DNA of 64,000 bases. It comes from Mucilaginibacter terrenus. Lineage in GTDB: Bacteria; Bacteroidota; Bacteroidia; Sphingobacteriales; Sphingobacteriaceae. The DNA is taken from contig NZ_QWDE01000003.1 of the NCBI RefSeq assembly GCF_003432065.1, positions 186,001 to 250,000 of the forward strand. Direction: 5' to 3'. The number at the start of each line of letters is the position of its first letter. Position 1 is the first letter of the stretch. Positions 8,402 to 18,982 of the stretch are shown in pieces. The translations under genes and the position numbers were made by a program. Under the pieces are notes generated by a model. It did no database searches. It was not told the origin of the DNA and saw nothing but the letters and a program-made list of their open reading frames with translations.

Positions 8402-9496
8402 TTACTCTGTTTTCATTTTCTTCTCGGCGGACTTCTTGTACTCGTAATCGCCCCCCATCAGGTAACCCCATGGTTTAAGGATGTCTACACGGTCAAATAT
8501 GATCTTGAATATTGCGATTACCGGGATAGAAAGAAACATACCCGACAGCCCCCAAAGCATCTCGCCAAGAATGATGCCCATAAAAGTGATCAGTGCGTTT
8601 AACCGCACTTTAGAGCCTACTATCGCGGGGAGAAGAAAATTAGCATCTACAGCATGTATCCCTACTACACTAATGCCAACAGCAAGTGTATTACCCAATG
8701 TACCGGTTGCGAAAGTAATAAGGCAGCTTAACAGCAAGGCGGAAAATATGCCCAGGTAAGGGATAATGTTGAACAGGCCAACTATGAGCCCCAGCAAGGC
8801 AGCATATTTTATCCCGATGATCCAGAAGGCAGTTACGGCAACTGCAGAAACTATTATCATCTCCAGCAGCAACCCCGTGATGTACTGGCGCAGTATCTTT
8901 TGCACATTTTCTACTATATCTACCACCACGTGCGAATCATCATCCTCGAAAACTGCAATTACGAATCTAAAAAGCAAGCGCCTGTAAAACAGTATAAAGA
9001 AGGTGAAGATCATGATGAAAACATAGAACAACACCAGCGACGATACTGCACCAAAGGTAGTACCAAGCACAGCACCACCGGAAGCTAATATCTTTTGGGT
9101 GCCGGTATGGATATAATCCAACTGCTTTGTGGTGTTGATATGGAAAGCCTGCTGAACCCACTCCTGCAGGTCATACAAGGACTGATCTACCTGCTTCTTC
9201 AGCATTGGCCAATCGCTCGCCAGGTTAGATACCTGCGCCCCAACCAGGTACAATATACCGGCTATAAAGCTTACAAAAAGGATAATGGCAATGAAGGATG
9301 ACGCGCTGCGCGGCAGTCTGAGCTTACGTTCCAAAAAGTTAGATATAGGCAGCAGCAAAACGGCAAATAGAAAACCGAACAACAATGGGTCGAGTAGCTC
9401 TTTCGCTATAATAACCAGGTAACCCATTATACAGAAACCTATAAGCACAAGTGCCAGACGTTGGTAAAAGGGGGCAATAATTTTTTTAACGGGCAT
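8402..9496 (-). CDS. AI-2E family transporter (UPF0118/PerM-like permease)
   Basis: This 364-residue inner-membrane protein begins MPVKKIIAPFYQRLALVLIG. It has the usual family layout: two N-terminal helix pairs, a soluble segment at about residues 110-150, then a run of C-terminal helices with the conserved block GLFNIIPYLGIF. Members are proposed to export autoinducer-2 or to act as Na+/H+ antiporters. The family name does not fix the substrate, and no lux or lsr gene is nearby. The upstream 205-bp gap (9497-9701) is AT-rich with a small ACCGT/ACGGT hairpin and no gene. Confidence 0.88.
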   Translation of the reverse strand: MPVKKIIAPFYQRLALVLIGFCIMGYLVIIAKELLDPLLFGFLFAVLLLPISNFLERKLRLPRSASSFIAIILFVSFIAGILYLVGAQVSNLASDWPMLKKQVDQSLYDLQEWVQQAFHINTTKQLDYIHTGTQKILASGGAVLGTTFGAVSSLVLFYVFIMIFTFFILFYRRLLFRFVIAVFEDDDSHVVVDIVENVQKILRQYITGLLLEMIIVSAVAVTAFWIIGIKYAALLGLIVGLFNIIPYLGIFSALLLSCLITFATGTLGNTLAVGISVVGIHAVDANFLLPAIVGSKVRLNALITFMGIILGEMLWGLSGMFLSIPVIAIFKIIFDRVDILKPWGYLMGGDYEYKKSAEKKMKTE

Positions 9497-9701
9497 AAGC
9501 AGGGGTAAAAAATATATGAACGTTTAACTTAGCACATAATACGCATTTTGTGGTAAGTATATTAACAAATACGCAACGCGCTATACTAACCGTAAAACGG
9601 TAAATAGGTTGTAACTATTCTTAATTGATTTTCGACTTAAGAGCAAGAGCACACTGGCGCGCTTAAAATTGCAGCTTTTTGGCAGCAAAACATCTTACAA
9701 T

Positions 9702-10346
9702 ATGACCGGACCAAATCCTGACACCCGTTATCCTTTACAGCCCTACCAGAACCTGGTGTTCCTGAAGAATTTTATTACCCGCCCCAATATTGTAGTGGGC
9801 GATTATACCTACTATGACGATTTTGATAATCCCGCCAACTTTGAAAAGAATGTGCTCTATCATTTCGACTTTGTTGGTGATAAACTGATCATTGGAAAAT
9901 TTTGCGCCATTGCCTCCGACGTGAAGTTTGTTATGAATGGTGCCAATCATGAAACCTCGCCGATATCAACTTTTCCCTTCGCTATATTCAGGAACGGTTG
10001 GGAGAAAATCAGCGAAGGGGTTGATATAGCTGATAAATACCCAATTAAAGGTGACACAACTATTGGCAACGATGTATGGATAGGTTACAATGCTACCATT
10101 ATGCCGGGTGTAAAGATTGGCAATGGTGCGATTATAGCCTCTAAAGCGGTTGTTACCAAAGATGTACCTGCGTATGCCATTGTTGGCGGCAACCCTGCGC
10201 AAGTTGTACGTAAACGCTTTGATGATGAGCATATAGCCCGGCTGGAGAAAATTGCATGGTGGAATTGGAGTGCAGAAAAGATAACAGCAAACCTGCTGCT
10301 TATTAACTCTGGTGATATTGACGCGCTGGAGAAAGCCGCAAGCTAA
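9702..10346 (+). CDS. Vat-like xenobiotic (CatB-type) acetyltransferase, left-handed beta-helix
   Basis: This 214-residue protein from ATG 9702 ([12 protein letters not shown]) belongs to the hexapeptide-repeat acetyltransferases. The catalytic-type histidine is in [14 protein letters not shown]. Hexapeptide turns follow ([19 protein letters not shown]), then the family end [12 protein letters not shown]. These features match the streptogramin A/virginiamycin (Vat) and CatB subgroup. Such enzymes acetylate antibiotics in some hosts, but environmental members often have unknown substrates, so resistance is only a possibility. An upstream TTG at 9669 would add 11 residues without family support. 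The gene stands alone. Confidence 0.88.
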   Translation: MTGPNPDTRYPLQPYQNLVFLKNFITRPNIVVGDYTYYDDFDNPANFEKNVLYHFDFVGDKLIIGKFCAIASDVKFVMNGANHETSPISTFPFAIFRNGWEKISEGVDIADKYPIKGDTTIGNDVWIGYNATIMPGVKIGNGAIIASKAVVTKDVPAYAIVGGNPAQVVRKRFDDEHIARLEKIAWWNWSAEKITANLLLINSGDIDALEKAAS

Positions 10347-10392
10347 ACTGGCAGGCAGTTTGCATGGTTAACATTAACTAATACATACTACC

Positions 10393-10569
10393 ATGGCAAA
10401 GTATTCAAAAAAAGCAAGCGAGAAAGTGGAAGAAACCATGCACGAAATGAAAGAAGGCAAACTGAAAAGCGGAAGCGGTAAAAAGGTAACGAGCAAAAAA
10501 CAGGCAGTAGCAATTGGTTTGTCGGAGGCCCGTAAAGAAGGGGCTAAAGTGCCTAAAAAGAAAGATTAA
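10393..10569 (+). CDS. DUF6496-like small basic protein
   Basis: The reading frame encodes 58 residues beginning MAKYSKKASEKVEETMHEMK, continuing through KSGSGKKVTSKKQAVAIGLS and ending in a lysine tail. The KVTSKKQAVAIGLSEAR segment matches my memory of a small family annotated DUF6496, common in soil Bacteroidota and Proteobacteria. It is highly charged and lysine-rich, with no signal peptide or membrane segment. The function is unknown; the composition would fit nucleic-acid or stress-related binding, but that is inference. It lies 46 bp after the acetyltransferase on the same strand. Confidence 0.85.
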   Translation: MAKYSKKASEKVEETMHEMKEGKLKSGSGKKVTSKKQAVAIGLSEARKEGAKVPKKKD

Positions 10570-10621
10570 TAAAGAACACTACAATTTACCGCAGATGGTG
10601 CCTAAACCGTTTGCGGTAAAA

Positions 10622-11131
10622 CTATTCTGTATAAAAGGCAGCGGCTATCCAGTCGTTAAGTTCTCCTTTTTTCTCAAGCTGAATTAAATTCTCCACGTCG
10701 TCATCCTTTCGCTTTTTTGGCTCACTATTGTATTTATCAATAAGTGCTTTCAGGGCAGTTACATTAGCAGCATTTAAGTCAAAATCATGCTTGTGCTGTA
10801 AGGAGTATTTAGAGAACTGCGCCATGTATATAAAACCCAATTGCGGGTTTCGGTCAGACAGGCTCATAACAGCCTCTGTAAGTTTGATAGTAACAGCAGG
10901 TGAGCCCTTTGCCCATTTCAGTAGGAACTGCGTGGCCGCATCCATTTTCTGCGGCGAAGACGACCATGGCGTTTGCTGCAGCCAGTCTGCGGTTTTAATT
11001 ACCTCGGGTTCGTACCGCTCGTAATCAGCATCTGTTTTAAGCACATAATTTTTGGGCACCTCATAGCTTTGGGCAAAGGCCCTTGCCGATGCAAACATCA
11101 GAAAAAACAAAAAGCCGGTTACCTTATACAT
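10622..11131 (-). CDS. Secreted protein of unknown function
   Basis: This 169-residue protein has a clear N-terminal signal peptide (MYKVTGFLFFLMFASARAFA, cleavage near AQS). The mature part is helical, with charged C-terminal stretches such as EPKKRKDDDVENL. I recognise no domain. It follows the Gfo/Idh/MocA oxidoreductase by 34 bp on the same strand and may be cotranscribed with it. The mature protein lacks cysteine and obvious catalytic motifs. Codon use looks like that of its neighbours. Confidence 0.75.
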   Translation of the reverse strand: MYKVTGFLFFLMFASARAFAQSYEVPKNYVLKTDADYERYEPEVIKTADWLQQTPWSSSPQKMDAATQFLLKWAKGSPAVTIKLTEAVMSLSDRNPQLGFIYMAQFSKYSLQHKHDFDLNAANVTALKALIDKYNSEPKKRKDDDVENLIQLEKKGELNDWIAAAFYTE

Positions 11132-11165
11132 GCAATGGTTTTAACGCTAAGATACTCATTGATTG

Positions 11166-12140
11166 CTATTTGATGGTGAAAGAATCTATAATTTTCATCA
11201 GCACCACAGCTTCATCAATTGTACAAGGATTTGGCCCCTCGTCCTTAAAAAACGCAATTATCTTCTCGATCATTGGCTGCTGTATATGTTCAGGATGCGT
11301 AAAGTTCATGGTCTCTTCACCCGCATCAGTTTTGACACTTACCCAAGTACCAAAAAACGGGAAAGTTATTTTGCCCTTATTACCCACAATTTCGCAGGTA
11401 TCTGCCATTTCACTTTCGGCAACGTTAAAAGCCCAGTTGCCGTTAACTACAATACCGCTTTTAAACACAATTGTGCCGCTTACATTATCATCCGCCGGGC
11501 TCATGTTTGCCTGGTTAAGGCTGTACCCCGTATAGTGTACAGGTTCGCCAAAGAAGTACAGCATCAGGTCCAGCTGGTGTGGTGCCAGATCATGAAAGTA
11601 CCCACCGCCGGAAATCTCCGGGTCAAGCCGCCAGTTGGTTCCCGGGTATGTTGGTACCTTAGGCTCGCGGTTCTGCCACATACGTATTTGCACGGTACGT
11701 ACCTTGCCCACAATATTGTTCTCCAATAATTGCTTTACATGCAAAAACATAGGCAGGGCACGGCGATAATGCGCAACAGTCAGCTTTGCACCGCTTTCAT
11801 GCACAACCTTTGCCATCGTTTCCGCCTCAGCAGCATTGCGGGTAACAGGTTTTTCAACGTAGACATTCAACCCTTTTGCAATAGCACGCTCCGCATACTC
11901 CAGGTGCGATGATGGTGGTGTAGCTATAGATACAGCGTTCACCTCAGCATCTGTAAGTAACTGTTCGGCATCGCTGTACCACCTCGGCACGTTGTGCCTG
12001 CGGGCGTAGTCAGCCGCCTTTTCGGCATCGCGGCGCATTACAGCTACCAGGCCGCTATCTGCTATTTTGTTGTAAGCCTGGCCGCTTTTACGTTCAGTAA
12101 CGTCGCCACAGCCGATAATACCCCACTTAATTGCACTCAT
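11166..12140 (-). CDS. Gfo/Idh/MocA family NAD(P)-dependent oxidoreductase
   Basis: This 324-residue cytosolic enzyme has an N-terminal Rossmann fold starting KWGIIGCGDVTERKSG (nucleotide-binding glycines at about 7-14). The conserved catalytic-region motif EKP is at 96-98. The C-terminal half carries the family beta-sheet domain, with a histidine-rich block GGGYFHDLAPHQLD that probably holds the active-site His. Family members oxidise or reduce sugars, inositols and related polyols; the substrate here is unknown. It sits 9 bp after ligA on the same strand, so the two are probably cotranscribed. Confidence 0.9.
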   Translation of the reverse strand: MSAIKWGIIGCGDVTERKSGQAYNKIADSGLVAVMRRDAEKAADYARRHNVPRWYSDAEQLLTDAEVNAVSIATPPSSHLEYAERAIAKGLNVYVEKPVTRNAAEAETMAKVVHESGAKLTVAHYRRALPMFLHVKQLLENNIVGKVRTVQIRMWQNREPKVPTYPGTNWRLDPEISGGGYFHDLAPHQLDLMLYFFGEPVHYTGYSLNQANMSPADDNVSGTIVFKSGIVVNGNWAFNVAESEMADTCEIVGNKGKITFPFFGTWVSVKTDAGEETMNFTHPEHIQQPMIEKIIAFFKDEGPNPCTIDEAVVLMKIIDSFTIK

Positions 12141-12149
12141 TTTGTTGTA

Positions 12150-14195
<2,046 letters not shown>

Positions 14196-14241
14196 CTACA
14201 TTACCCGTGTTTTACAAATAACAAAAGTGATAATGGCTAAA

Positions 14242-15084
14242 TCAATACTTTACACTTACTACTACGGGGTAATGATCTGAAGGTACGCGACCATGGTAGG
14301 TATTTGTCAGGATTCCATAGCGCAGTACCTTAAACTGCTTAGTCACAAAAATGTGATCAATCCGCTTATCGCCTGCTGTAGTTGCATCAAAGGAGTTGAA
14401 AGTATTGCTGGGCGCCAGCCTTACCGGGGATAGCACATAGGAGTCCTTTAGCACACCGGAGTTGTTGATTACCGCGTAGCTGTCTGATGTTTGATCTACA
14501 TTGAAATCGCCGGTAAGTATTACCGGCATGTTGGCCGGCATTTCCTTTATCTTTTGCAGGATCAGTTTAGAACTTTCGCTTCTTGCTACCACGCCAACGT
14601 GATCCATATGCAGGTTGAACATGTAAAAGGTAAAACCAGATTTTATTTCTTTGAACTGCACCCAGGTACATATTCGTGGTAACGCGGCGTCCCAGCCCTT
14701 GTTGGGTTTATCAGTTGTGGTTGATAGCCAGAAATTGCCGCTCTTCAGAACTTTAAATCGGTCTGATTTATAAAATATGGCCGAGTGTTCGCCGCCGTGC
14801 TTGCCATCATCACGACCTGCACCTATCCATTTGTAACCCGGCAAACTATCGGTAAGTTCGTTTAACTGATGATACTTGAGCTCCTGGGTACCAAAAACGT
14901 CCAGATCCTGAAACTGAATTAACTTTGCTGCCCAGGGAAAACGCTGCCCCCAACCATTGCCGGCAGTAGAGTCGCCTGCGTTGGAGTAACGAAGGTTGTA
15001 AGTGCCGATATTTAGTTGACGCGATTGCCCGAAAACGGTTCCGGCAGCTATAAGCAATGCAAAAAAGGCTATTTTGAATTTCAT
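14242..15084 (-). CDS. Secreted endonuclease/exonuclease/phosphatase (EEP) family protein
   Basis: This 280-residue protein begins with a signal peptide (MKFKIAFFALLIAAGTVFG). The DNase I-like metal-dependent phosphoesterase fold is shown by NIGTYNLRY near the N-terminus, DVFGTQELKYHQ (catalytic Glu), LTGDFNVDQTSD (Asp/Asn pair), and the C-terminal RIDHIFVT and SDHYPVVV (catalytic His). Substrates of this family range from DNA to phospholipids and phosphorylated sugars. The signal peptide points to an extracytoplasmic substrate. It follows the VWA gene by 38 bp. Confidence 0.9.
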   Translation of the reverse strand: MKFKIAFFALLIAAGTVFGQSRQLNIGTYNLRYSNAGDSTAGNGWGQRFPWAAKLIQFQDLDVFGTQELKYHQLNELTDSLPGYKWIGAGRDDGKHGGEHSAIFYKSDRFKVLKSGNFWLSTTTDKPNKGWDAALPRICTWVQFKEIKSGFTFYMFNLHMDHVGVVARSESSKLILQKIKEMPANMPVILTGDFNVDQTSDSYAVINNSGVLKDSYVLSPVRLAPSNTFNSFDATTAGDKRIDHIFVTKQFKVLRYGILTNTYHGRVPSDHYPVVVSVKY

Positions 15085-15122
15085 AGGTTATAAGTGTATT
15101 ATTTAAACGAAGCATGTCGCGT

Positions 15123-17231
15123 TTAAACTTCGCCTTCCCTTTTCCGTACAAACCATTCGGTACTCAGGAATATTAGTAACAGGCCAAATATCCACTTCAG
15201 GTCAATCATGTCGCTGTAGCGCTTGTCCTCATAAACAACCGTTTTGATGTTTTCGTTTTTGCGGATGAGATCAGCAAGCTTGCTTATTTCTGATGGATAA
15301 AGCATCTGCCCACCCGAACGCATCGATATGGTGCGCAACAGCTGGTGGTTAGCAGCACTTTGCCGGGCCTCCAAGTTCAGTGGTCTGATATTGATCTGCC
15401 CGCGCGCGATAAACTGTTGCTTTCCATTTTTAGCCGTAGCCGTGTAGCTGTACTCGCCAACCGGCAAGGCACCTGCATTCAGTTGATAGCTTTGGCCACT
15501 ACGAGTGAACAAAAAGCTATAACTCTTGCCCGTGCCGCTCTTCAAATTAATACTCACATCAGGTGTGTTCACCAGTTCAAGCGCATCGTTATAAAGCTCA
15601 GCATTTAACAAAACATTCTCACCTTCATCAAACACGTTTTTGGCCGGGTACACTCTGAAACGTTCCCGGTTAGCATTTGCAGTAAGGTATTGCACCGCCT
15701 GCCCAAATAACTCTTCCATTGCGTGGTGATTACCATACTCGCGGTACTCTGCCAGCTGCCAGCGCCATAGGCCTTCACCTGCCAGGGCTGCGGTGCGTTT
15801 ACCGCCTTCGTCGCTAAAAGCCAGCAACGGGTATCCGGCAGCAACGTTGCCTATCTTTTGCTTAAGCAATACATTTGCGTTACCTATAGTTTCATAGCTT
15901 CCGTATGCTGTTAATAGCGGCGGTAATTTGGCTAGCTTGTTTTGGCTGGAATCTGATAATGTAAATGCTGTAAATGAAGGTACCAGCTGTGCAAACACCT
16001 CCTGCTCGTCGCCACGGGAGACTTTAATACGAATGATCTTCTGCGCGTTATTAAACGCCCCAACGTCGCCCTGTGCACCTGCTATAAACCACAATGGCAT
16101 TCTGGCAGACAGCAGCTTTTGTGCTTTACTGTAACCCGCTGCGGATAACTGGTAAAGAATAGCCAGGTTTTGGTCCGCCACATTTACGTTGCCCAGTTCA
16201 TCAGCAAGCACCGCTTTTACCTCGAAGTTTTTGTTTGCCTCTATGGATTGTTTTATAGAGCTTACGTCTGGATGAGGGCCTTCATACACCAGCAACACTT
16301 TTTGCCGGGCATCCAGCACCTCCACGTAAAAGGTCTCCGTATTGTTTTGTACGGATAGTTCATTCTTTACCGGTGCGATACTTACCGCAAACTTTCCGAT
16401 GCCTTTTTTATCGGCATTTAGTTTTATTGGAATGATCTTCCTAAATGCAGCAGACGTTACGGCAATAGTTTGTGATGCTATCTGCCGGCCGTCTTCAGCA
16501 ACTGATAAGCGCATTTGTTCCCCGTTACTTTGGTAGGCTTCGGCAAGTATCTCCACCTCAAAGTCGTTGCCGAGGAAAGCCGTTTTGTTGTAAGTAACAT
16601 TACCAATAAGCAAGTCGCGGCGGGGTATGGTGTCGCCCAGGGCTATGGCGTATATACTGCTTTTAATGTTGCGGGCTTCGTACTGCGGATCGGCCCCAAG
16701 ATTATAAAGCCCATCTGTAGCCAGTACCATCGCGCCCACATTCTGGTTCGCGAACTGATCATTCAACTGGTGCAGCGCGCTGGAAATATCCGTATGTTTA
16801 CCGTTGTAGGTATTGGAAAGGTTATCGTGCAGGTTCTTGTCGAAGCTAAACTCATGTACCTCGTAATCGTCGCCAAGTTGCTTTTTAAGGGAACTTAATG
16901 CGGACACAGGTAACGATGAGGCTTTACCAAAGAGCTTTATGGATTCTGACCTATCCTGCACAACCAGTATTACCGGCTTTTGTGGCTTGTAACTTACCGA
17001 GCGGATGAGCGGCGATACCAGCAGCAACCCCAAGCAGGCAACCACTACTGTCCTTAGTGCAAACAACGCATATCGTGCGCCACGTGTAAGCGTTACCGGC
17101 TGACGGTACATTAACCACGCGTATGCCAGGCCGAGCAACACGCAGGCGGGTACCCACCAGCCCGAAGCAGCACCCCAGGTAACAGAAAATAACAACTGAC
17201 AGACGTAAGCCGGATTGTGCGTAAAGCCCAT
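15123..17231 (-). CDS. VWA-domain inner-membrane protein
   Basis: This 702-residue protein has two hydrophobic helices near the N-terminus (about 25-42 and 55-75). A von Willebrand A domain follows, with the MIDAS metal site D93-x-S95-x-S97 in VVQDRSES, a conserved Thr in KHTDISSAL, and Asp in VLATDGLYN. A long beta-rich region follows, then a C-terminal transmembrane helix (WIFGLLLIFLSTEW) ahead of a short basic tail. The arrangement resembles the large Bat-type or putative glutamine amidotransferase-like membrane proteins of Bacteroidota. No MoxR or BatA-E genes are adjacent, so its partners are unknown. Confidence 0.82.
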   Translation of the reverse strand: MGFTHNPAYVCQLLFSVTWGAASGWWVPACVLLGLAYAWLMYRQPVTLTRGARYALFALRTVVVACLGLLLVSPLIRSVSYKPQKPVILVVQDRSESIKLFGKASSLPVSALSSLKKQLGDDYEVHEFSFDKNLHDNLSNTYNGKHTDISSALHQLNDQFANQNVGAMVLATDGLYNLGADPQYEARNIKSSIYAIALGDTIPRRDLLIGNVTYNKTAFLGNDFEVEILAEAYQSNGEQMRLSVAEDGRQIASQTIAVTSAAFRKIIPIKLNADKKGIGKFAVSIAPVKNELSVQNNTETFYVEVLDARQKVLLVYEGPHPDVSSIKQSIEANKNFEVKAVLADELGNVNVADQNLAILYQLSAAGYSKAQKLLSARMPLWFIAGAQGDVGAFNNAQKIIRIKVSRGDEQEVFAQLVPSFTAFTLSDSSQNKLAKLPPLLTAYGSYETIGNANVLLKQKIGNVAAGYPLLAFSDEGGKRTAALAGEGLWRWQLAEYREYGNHHAMEELFGQAVQYLTANANRERFRVYPAKNVFDEGENVLLNAELYNDALELVNTPDVSINLKSGTGKSYSFLFTRSGQSYQLNAGALPVGEYSYTATAKNGKQQFIARGQINIRPLNLEARQSAANHQLLRTISMRSGGQMLYPSEISKLADLIRKNENIKTVVYEDKRYSDMIDLKWIFGLLLIFLSTEWFVRKREGEV

Positions 17232-17305
17232 TATTAAACCTTACCCGCAATTTGCGAATTTATTGTGAGCGCACGAACATAATTTTCTGCCACAGGGTGT
17301 ACAAG

Positions 17306-17494
17306 TGTTTCGCTTTGCAAAACCGAAACACACGAAACAGCTAAAATATCTATATGCTTGTTTAACAATATGTTGTATAACAACCCGAAACAGTCGCCAT
17401 ACTTTAGCGACAACAGGCAAACTACTGAAAATTAGCTACATGGAAAAGAATATGCTATTTTGAAGCATCCATGCGAAACACCTGCAGCGAAACA
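17306..17494 (+). promoter_or_regulatory. Cluster of six CGAAACA heptamers in a 307-bp gene-free stretch
   Basis: The gap 17232-17538 contains no gene. It holds CGAAACA at 17324-17330, 17333-17339, 17396-17402, 17474-17480 and 17488-17494, plus one inverted copy (TGTTTCG, 17306-17312). A GTTGT-ATA-ACAAC inverted repeat lies just before 17396. The pattern (one inverted copy, then a direct pair 9 bp apart, then scattered copies) resembles the TGTTACA cluster at 4304-4459. Both flanking genes run left; the cluster is upstream of the VWA gene and downstream of the DUF3253 gene. Confidence 0.45.
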
Positions 17495-17538
17495 CTTTTA
17501 GCAATGACCAAGCCGTACTGTACCAGACGGTATCACAT

Positions 17539-17778
17539 TTATAGCTTAACAATGCTGATGCGAACCGGCCCTTTTATATGATCTACATCTACCGGCTCCC
17601 CCTTTTGGGTGATAATCACTTTGCCCTCCTTTTGCAGTTCAATGGCAGCGTCCCTTACTTCCTGCATGTGATTTCTCCAGTCAGCAGGGAACATTTGCCG
17701 AGCTATCTCTGACGGGCAGGTGCTTTTGTTCGGGCCACGTTCAGTGGCTTTGGTGAGGATAGTTTGAGAGATGTTCAA
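17539..17778 (-). CDS. DUF3253 (winged-helix-like) protein
   Basis: This 79-residue protein matches the DUF3253 pattern as I recall it: KSTCPSEIARQMFPADWRNH, then VRDAAIELQKEGK, then TQKGEPVDV and GPVRISI at the C-terminus. Structural members are small winged-helix proteins. No enzymatic residues are evident, and the cellular role is unknown; DNA or protein binding is plausible. It stands alone between two gaps of more than 300 bp, with no obvious operon partner. Confidence 0.85.
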   Translation of the reverse strand: MNISQTILTKATERGPNKSTCPSEIARQMFPADWRNHMQEVRDAAIELQKEGKVIITQKGEPVDVDHIKGPVRISIVKL

Positions 17779-17923
17779 TTAAACTTGTTTACTACCATGA
17801 ACAACCGCCATCGTACTGGTCTTGTTTCAGTACCCCAGCCTAATGCTATAATGAGTGCACATGCTCCAAGTTATTCTTTTCAGTGTATAACAATACCTTC
17901 CAATGATGATGAACGCCAGTGAT

Positions 17924-17956
17924 GTACTTTTTCTTTTTCCGCAAAAGAAAAAGTAC
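17924..17956. repeat. Perfect 14-bp inverted repeat in the 17779-18149 gap
   Basis: GTACTTTTTCTTTT (17924-17937) and AAAAGAAAAAGTAC (17943-17956) are exact reverse complements with a 5-nt loop TCCGC. The flank AAAAAGAAAACTCGC follows. The 371-bp gap around it has no convincing gene; a 73-codon frame across the repeat encodes low-complexity Phe/Lys sequence and I reject it. The element resembles a dispersed repeat seen between Bacteroidota genes. There is no downstream T-run that would make it a standard terminator. Confidence 0.6.
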
Positions 17957-18084
17957 CAAAAAGAAAACTCGCGGCGGTGCCAGCTTGCTTTAAAGTTTCT
18001 ACTGCTGCAATGCCCTGCTAACCGCAACCTGCCAAGGCCGCATAACATATAATTTGTTCTGTTAGTCGCTACAGGTCTTCGCCA

Positions 18085-18126
18085 AAAACAAAAAAGCCAA
18101 AAGCCCTTCTCAGAACTCTTGGCTTT
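18085..18126 (-). terminator. Intrinsic terminator after fabG
   Basis: Read on the minus strand, AAAGCCAA (18126-18119) pairs with TTGGCTTT (18100-18093) across an 18-nt loop that can extend the stem with GAG/CTT. It is followed by a T-rich tail (TTTTTTGTTTTTGG). It lies just past the fabG stop at 18150. Confidence 0.7.
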
Positions 18127-18149
18127 CAGCTTTATGCTTTCAGCTTAAA

Positions 18150-18893
18150 TTACAACATTCCGCCGTCTACAGGAATTACCTGTCCGGTGATGTAAGCTGC
18201 CATGTCTGATGCCAGGAAAACGCAGGCATTTGCTACATCTTCAGTTTCGCCGGCACGTTTCAGCGGGATAGCTGCTGCCCATCCTTCTACTACTTTAGGA
18301 TCCAGTACTTCGGTCATCTCTGTACGGATAAACCCAGGTGCAACCACGTTGGTGCGGATGTTACGTGAGCCTAACTCTTTTGCTACTGATTTAGAGAACC
18401 CGATGATACCTGCTTTTGACGCCGCATAGTTGGCCTGGCCTGCATTACCCTGCACACCCACAACCGAACTCATGTTGATGAACACACCCTGGCGTGCTTT
18501 CATCATGATCTTGGAAGCTGCCTTGGTTACGTTGAATATCGATTTCAGGTTTACGTCCAATACTTCATCCCATTGGTCTTCCGTCATGCGCATCAGCAGT
18601 CCGTCTTTAGTTATGCCGGCATTGTTAACTACAATGTCCAGCTTGCCAAAATCGGCTACGATGTCGTTTATCAATTTTTCGGCTTCGTCAAATTTAGAAG
18701 CGTCGCTGCGGTAGCCTTTAATTGTGGTACCATGTGCCTGCAACTCCTGCTCCAGCGCCTGCCCTTTTTCTACCGAAGACAGGTAAGTAAACGCTACGTT
18801 TGCGCCATGCTCGGCGAATTTCTCCGCTATTTTGCGGCCTATTCCTTTAGATGCGCCGGTAATCAGCGCTGTTTTTCCTTCTAATAATTTCAT
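18150..18893 (-). CDS. fabG: 3-oxoacyl-[acyl-carrier-protein] reductase
   Basis: This cytosolic NADPH-dependent enzyme reduces 3-ketoacyl-ACP in fatty-acid elongation. The 247 residues are the family length. The short-chain dehydrogenase motifs are complete: TGASKGIG at 12-19, NNAG at 90-93, catalytic S143 in INMSSVVG, and Y156-x3-K160 in YAASK. The C-terminal PVDGGML is typical of FabG. SDR enzymes are numerous, so a different ketoacyl substrate cannot be excluded, but the NNAG, GVQGN and DGGM blocks strongly favour FabG. It is monocistronic, with its own terminator. Confidence 0.92.
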   Translation of the reverse strand: MKLLEGKTALITGASKGIGRKIAEKFAEHGANVAFTYLSSVEKGQALEQELQAHGTTIKGYRSDASKFDEAEKLINDIVADFGKLDIVVNNAGITKDGLLMRMTEDQWDEVLDVNLKSIFNVTKAASKIMMKARQGVFINMSSVVGVQGNAGQANYAASKAGIIGFSKSVAKELGSRNIRTNVVAPGFIRTEMTEVLDPKVVEGWAAAIPLKRAGETEDVANACVFLASDMAAYITGQVIPVDGGML

Positions 18894-18982
18894 AATCTAA
18901 GCTATGTTTTTTGGACGCCGTGAAGGTAACGATTAAGTGGGAAAGACGGAAAAACTCTGTATACTACGCTGTGCCCTTGCCG

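Noticed and set aside
17827..18048. 73-codon minus-strand frame in the gap before fabG
   Set aside because: It is mostly the A/T hairpin repeat translated into Phe/Lys runs, has no recognisable domain, and spans a dispersed inverted repeat.
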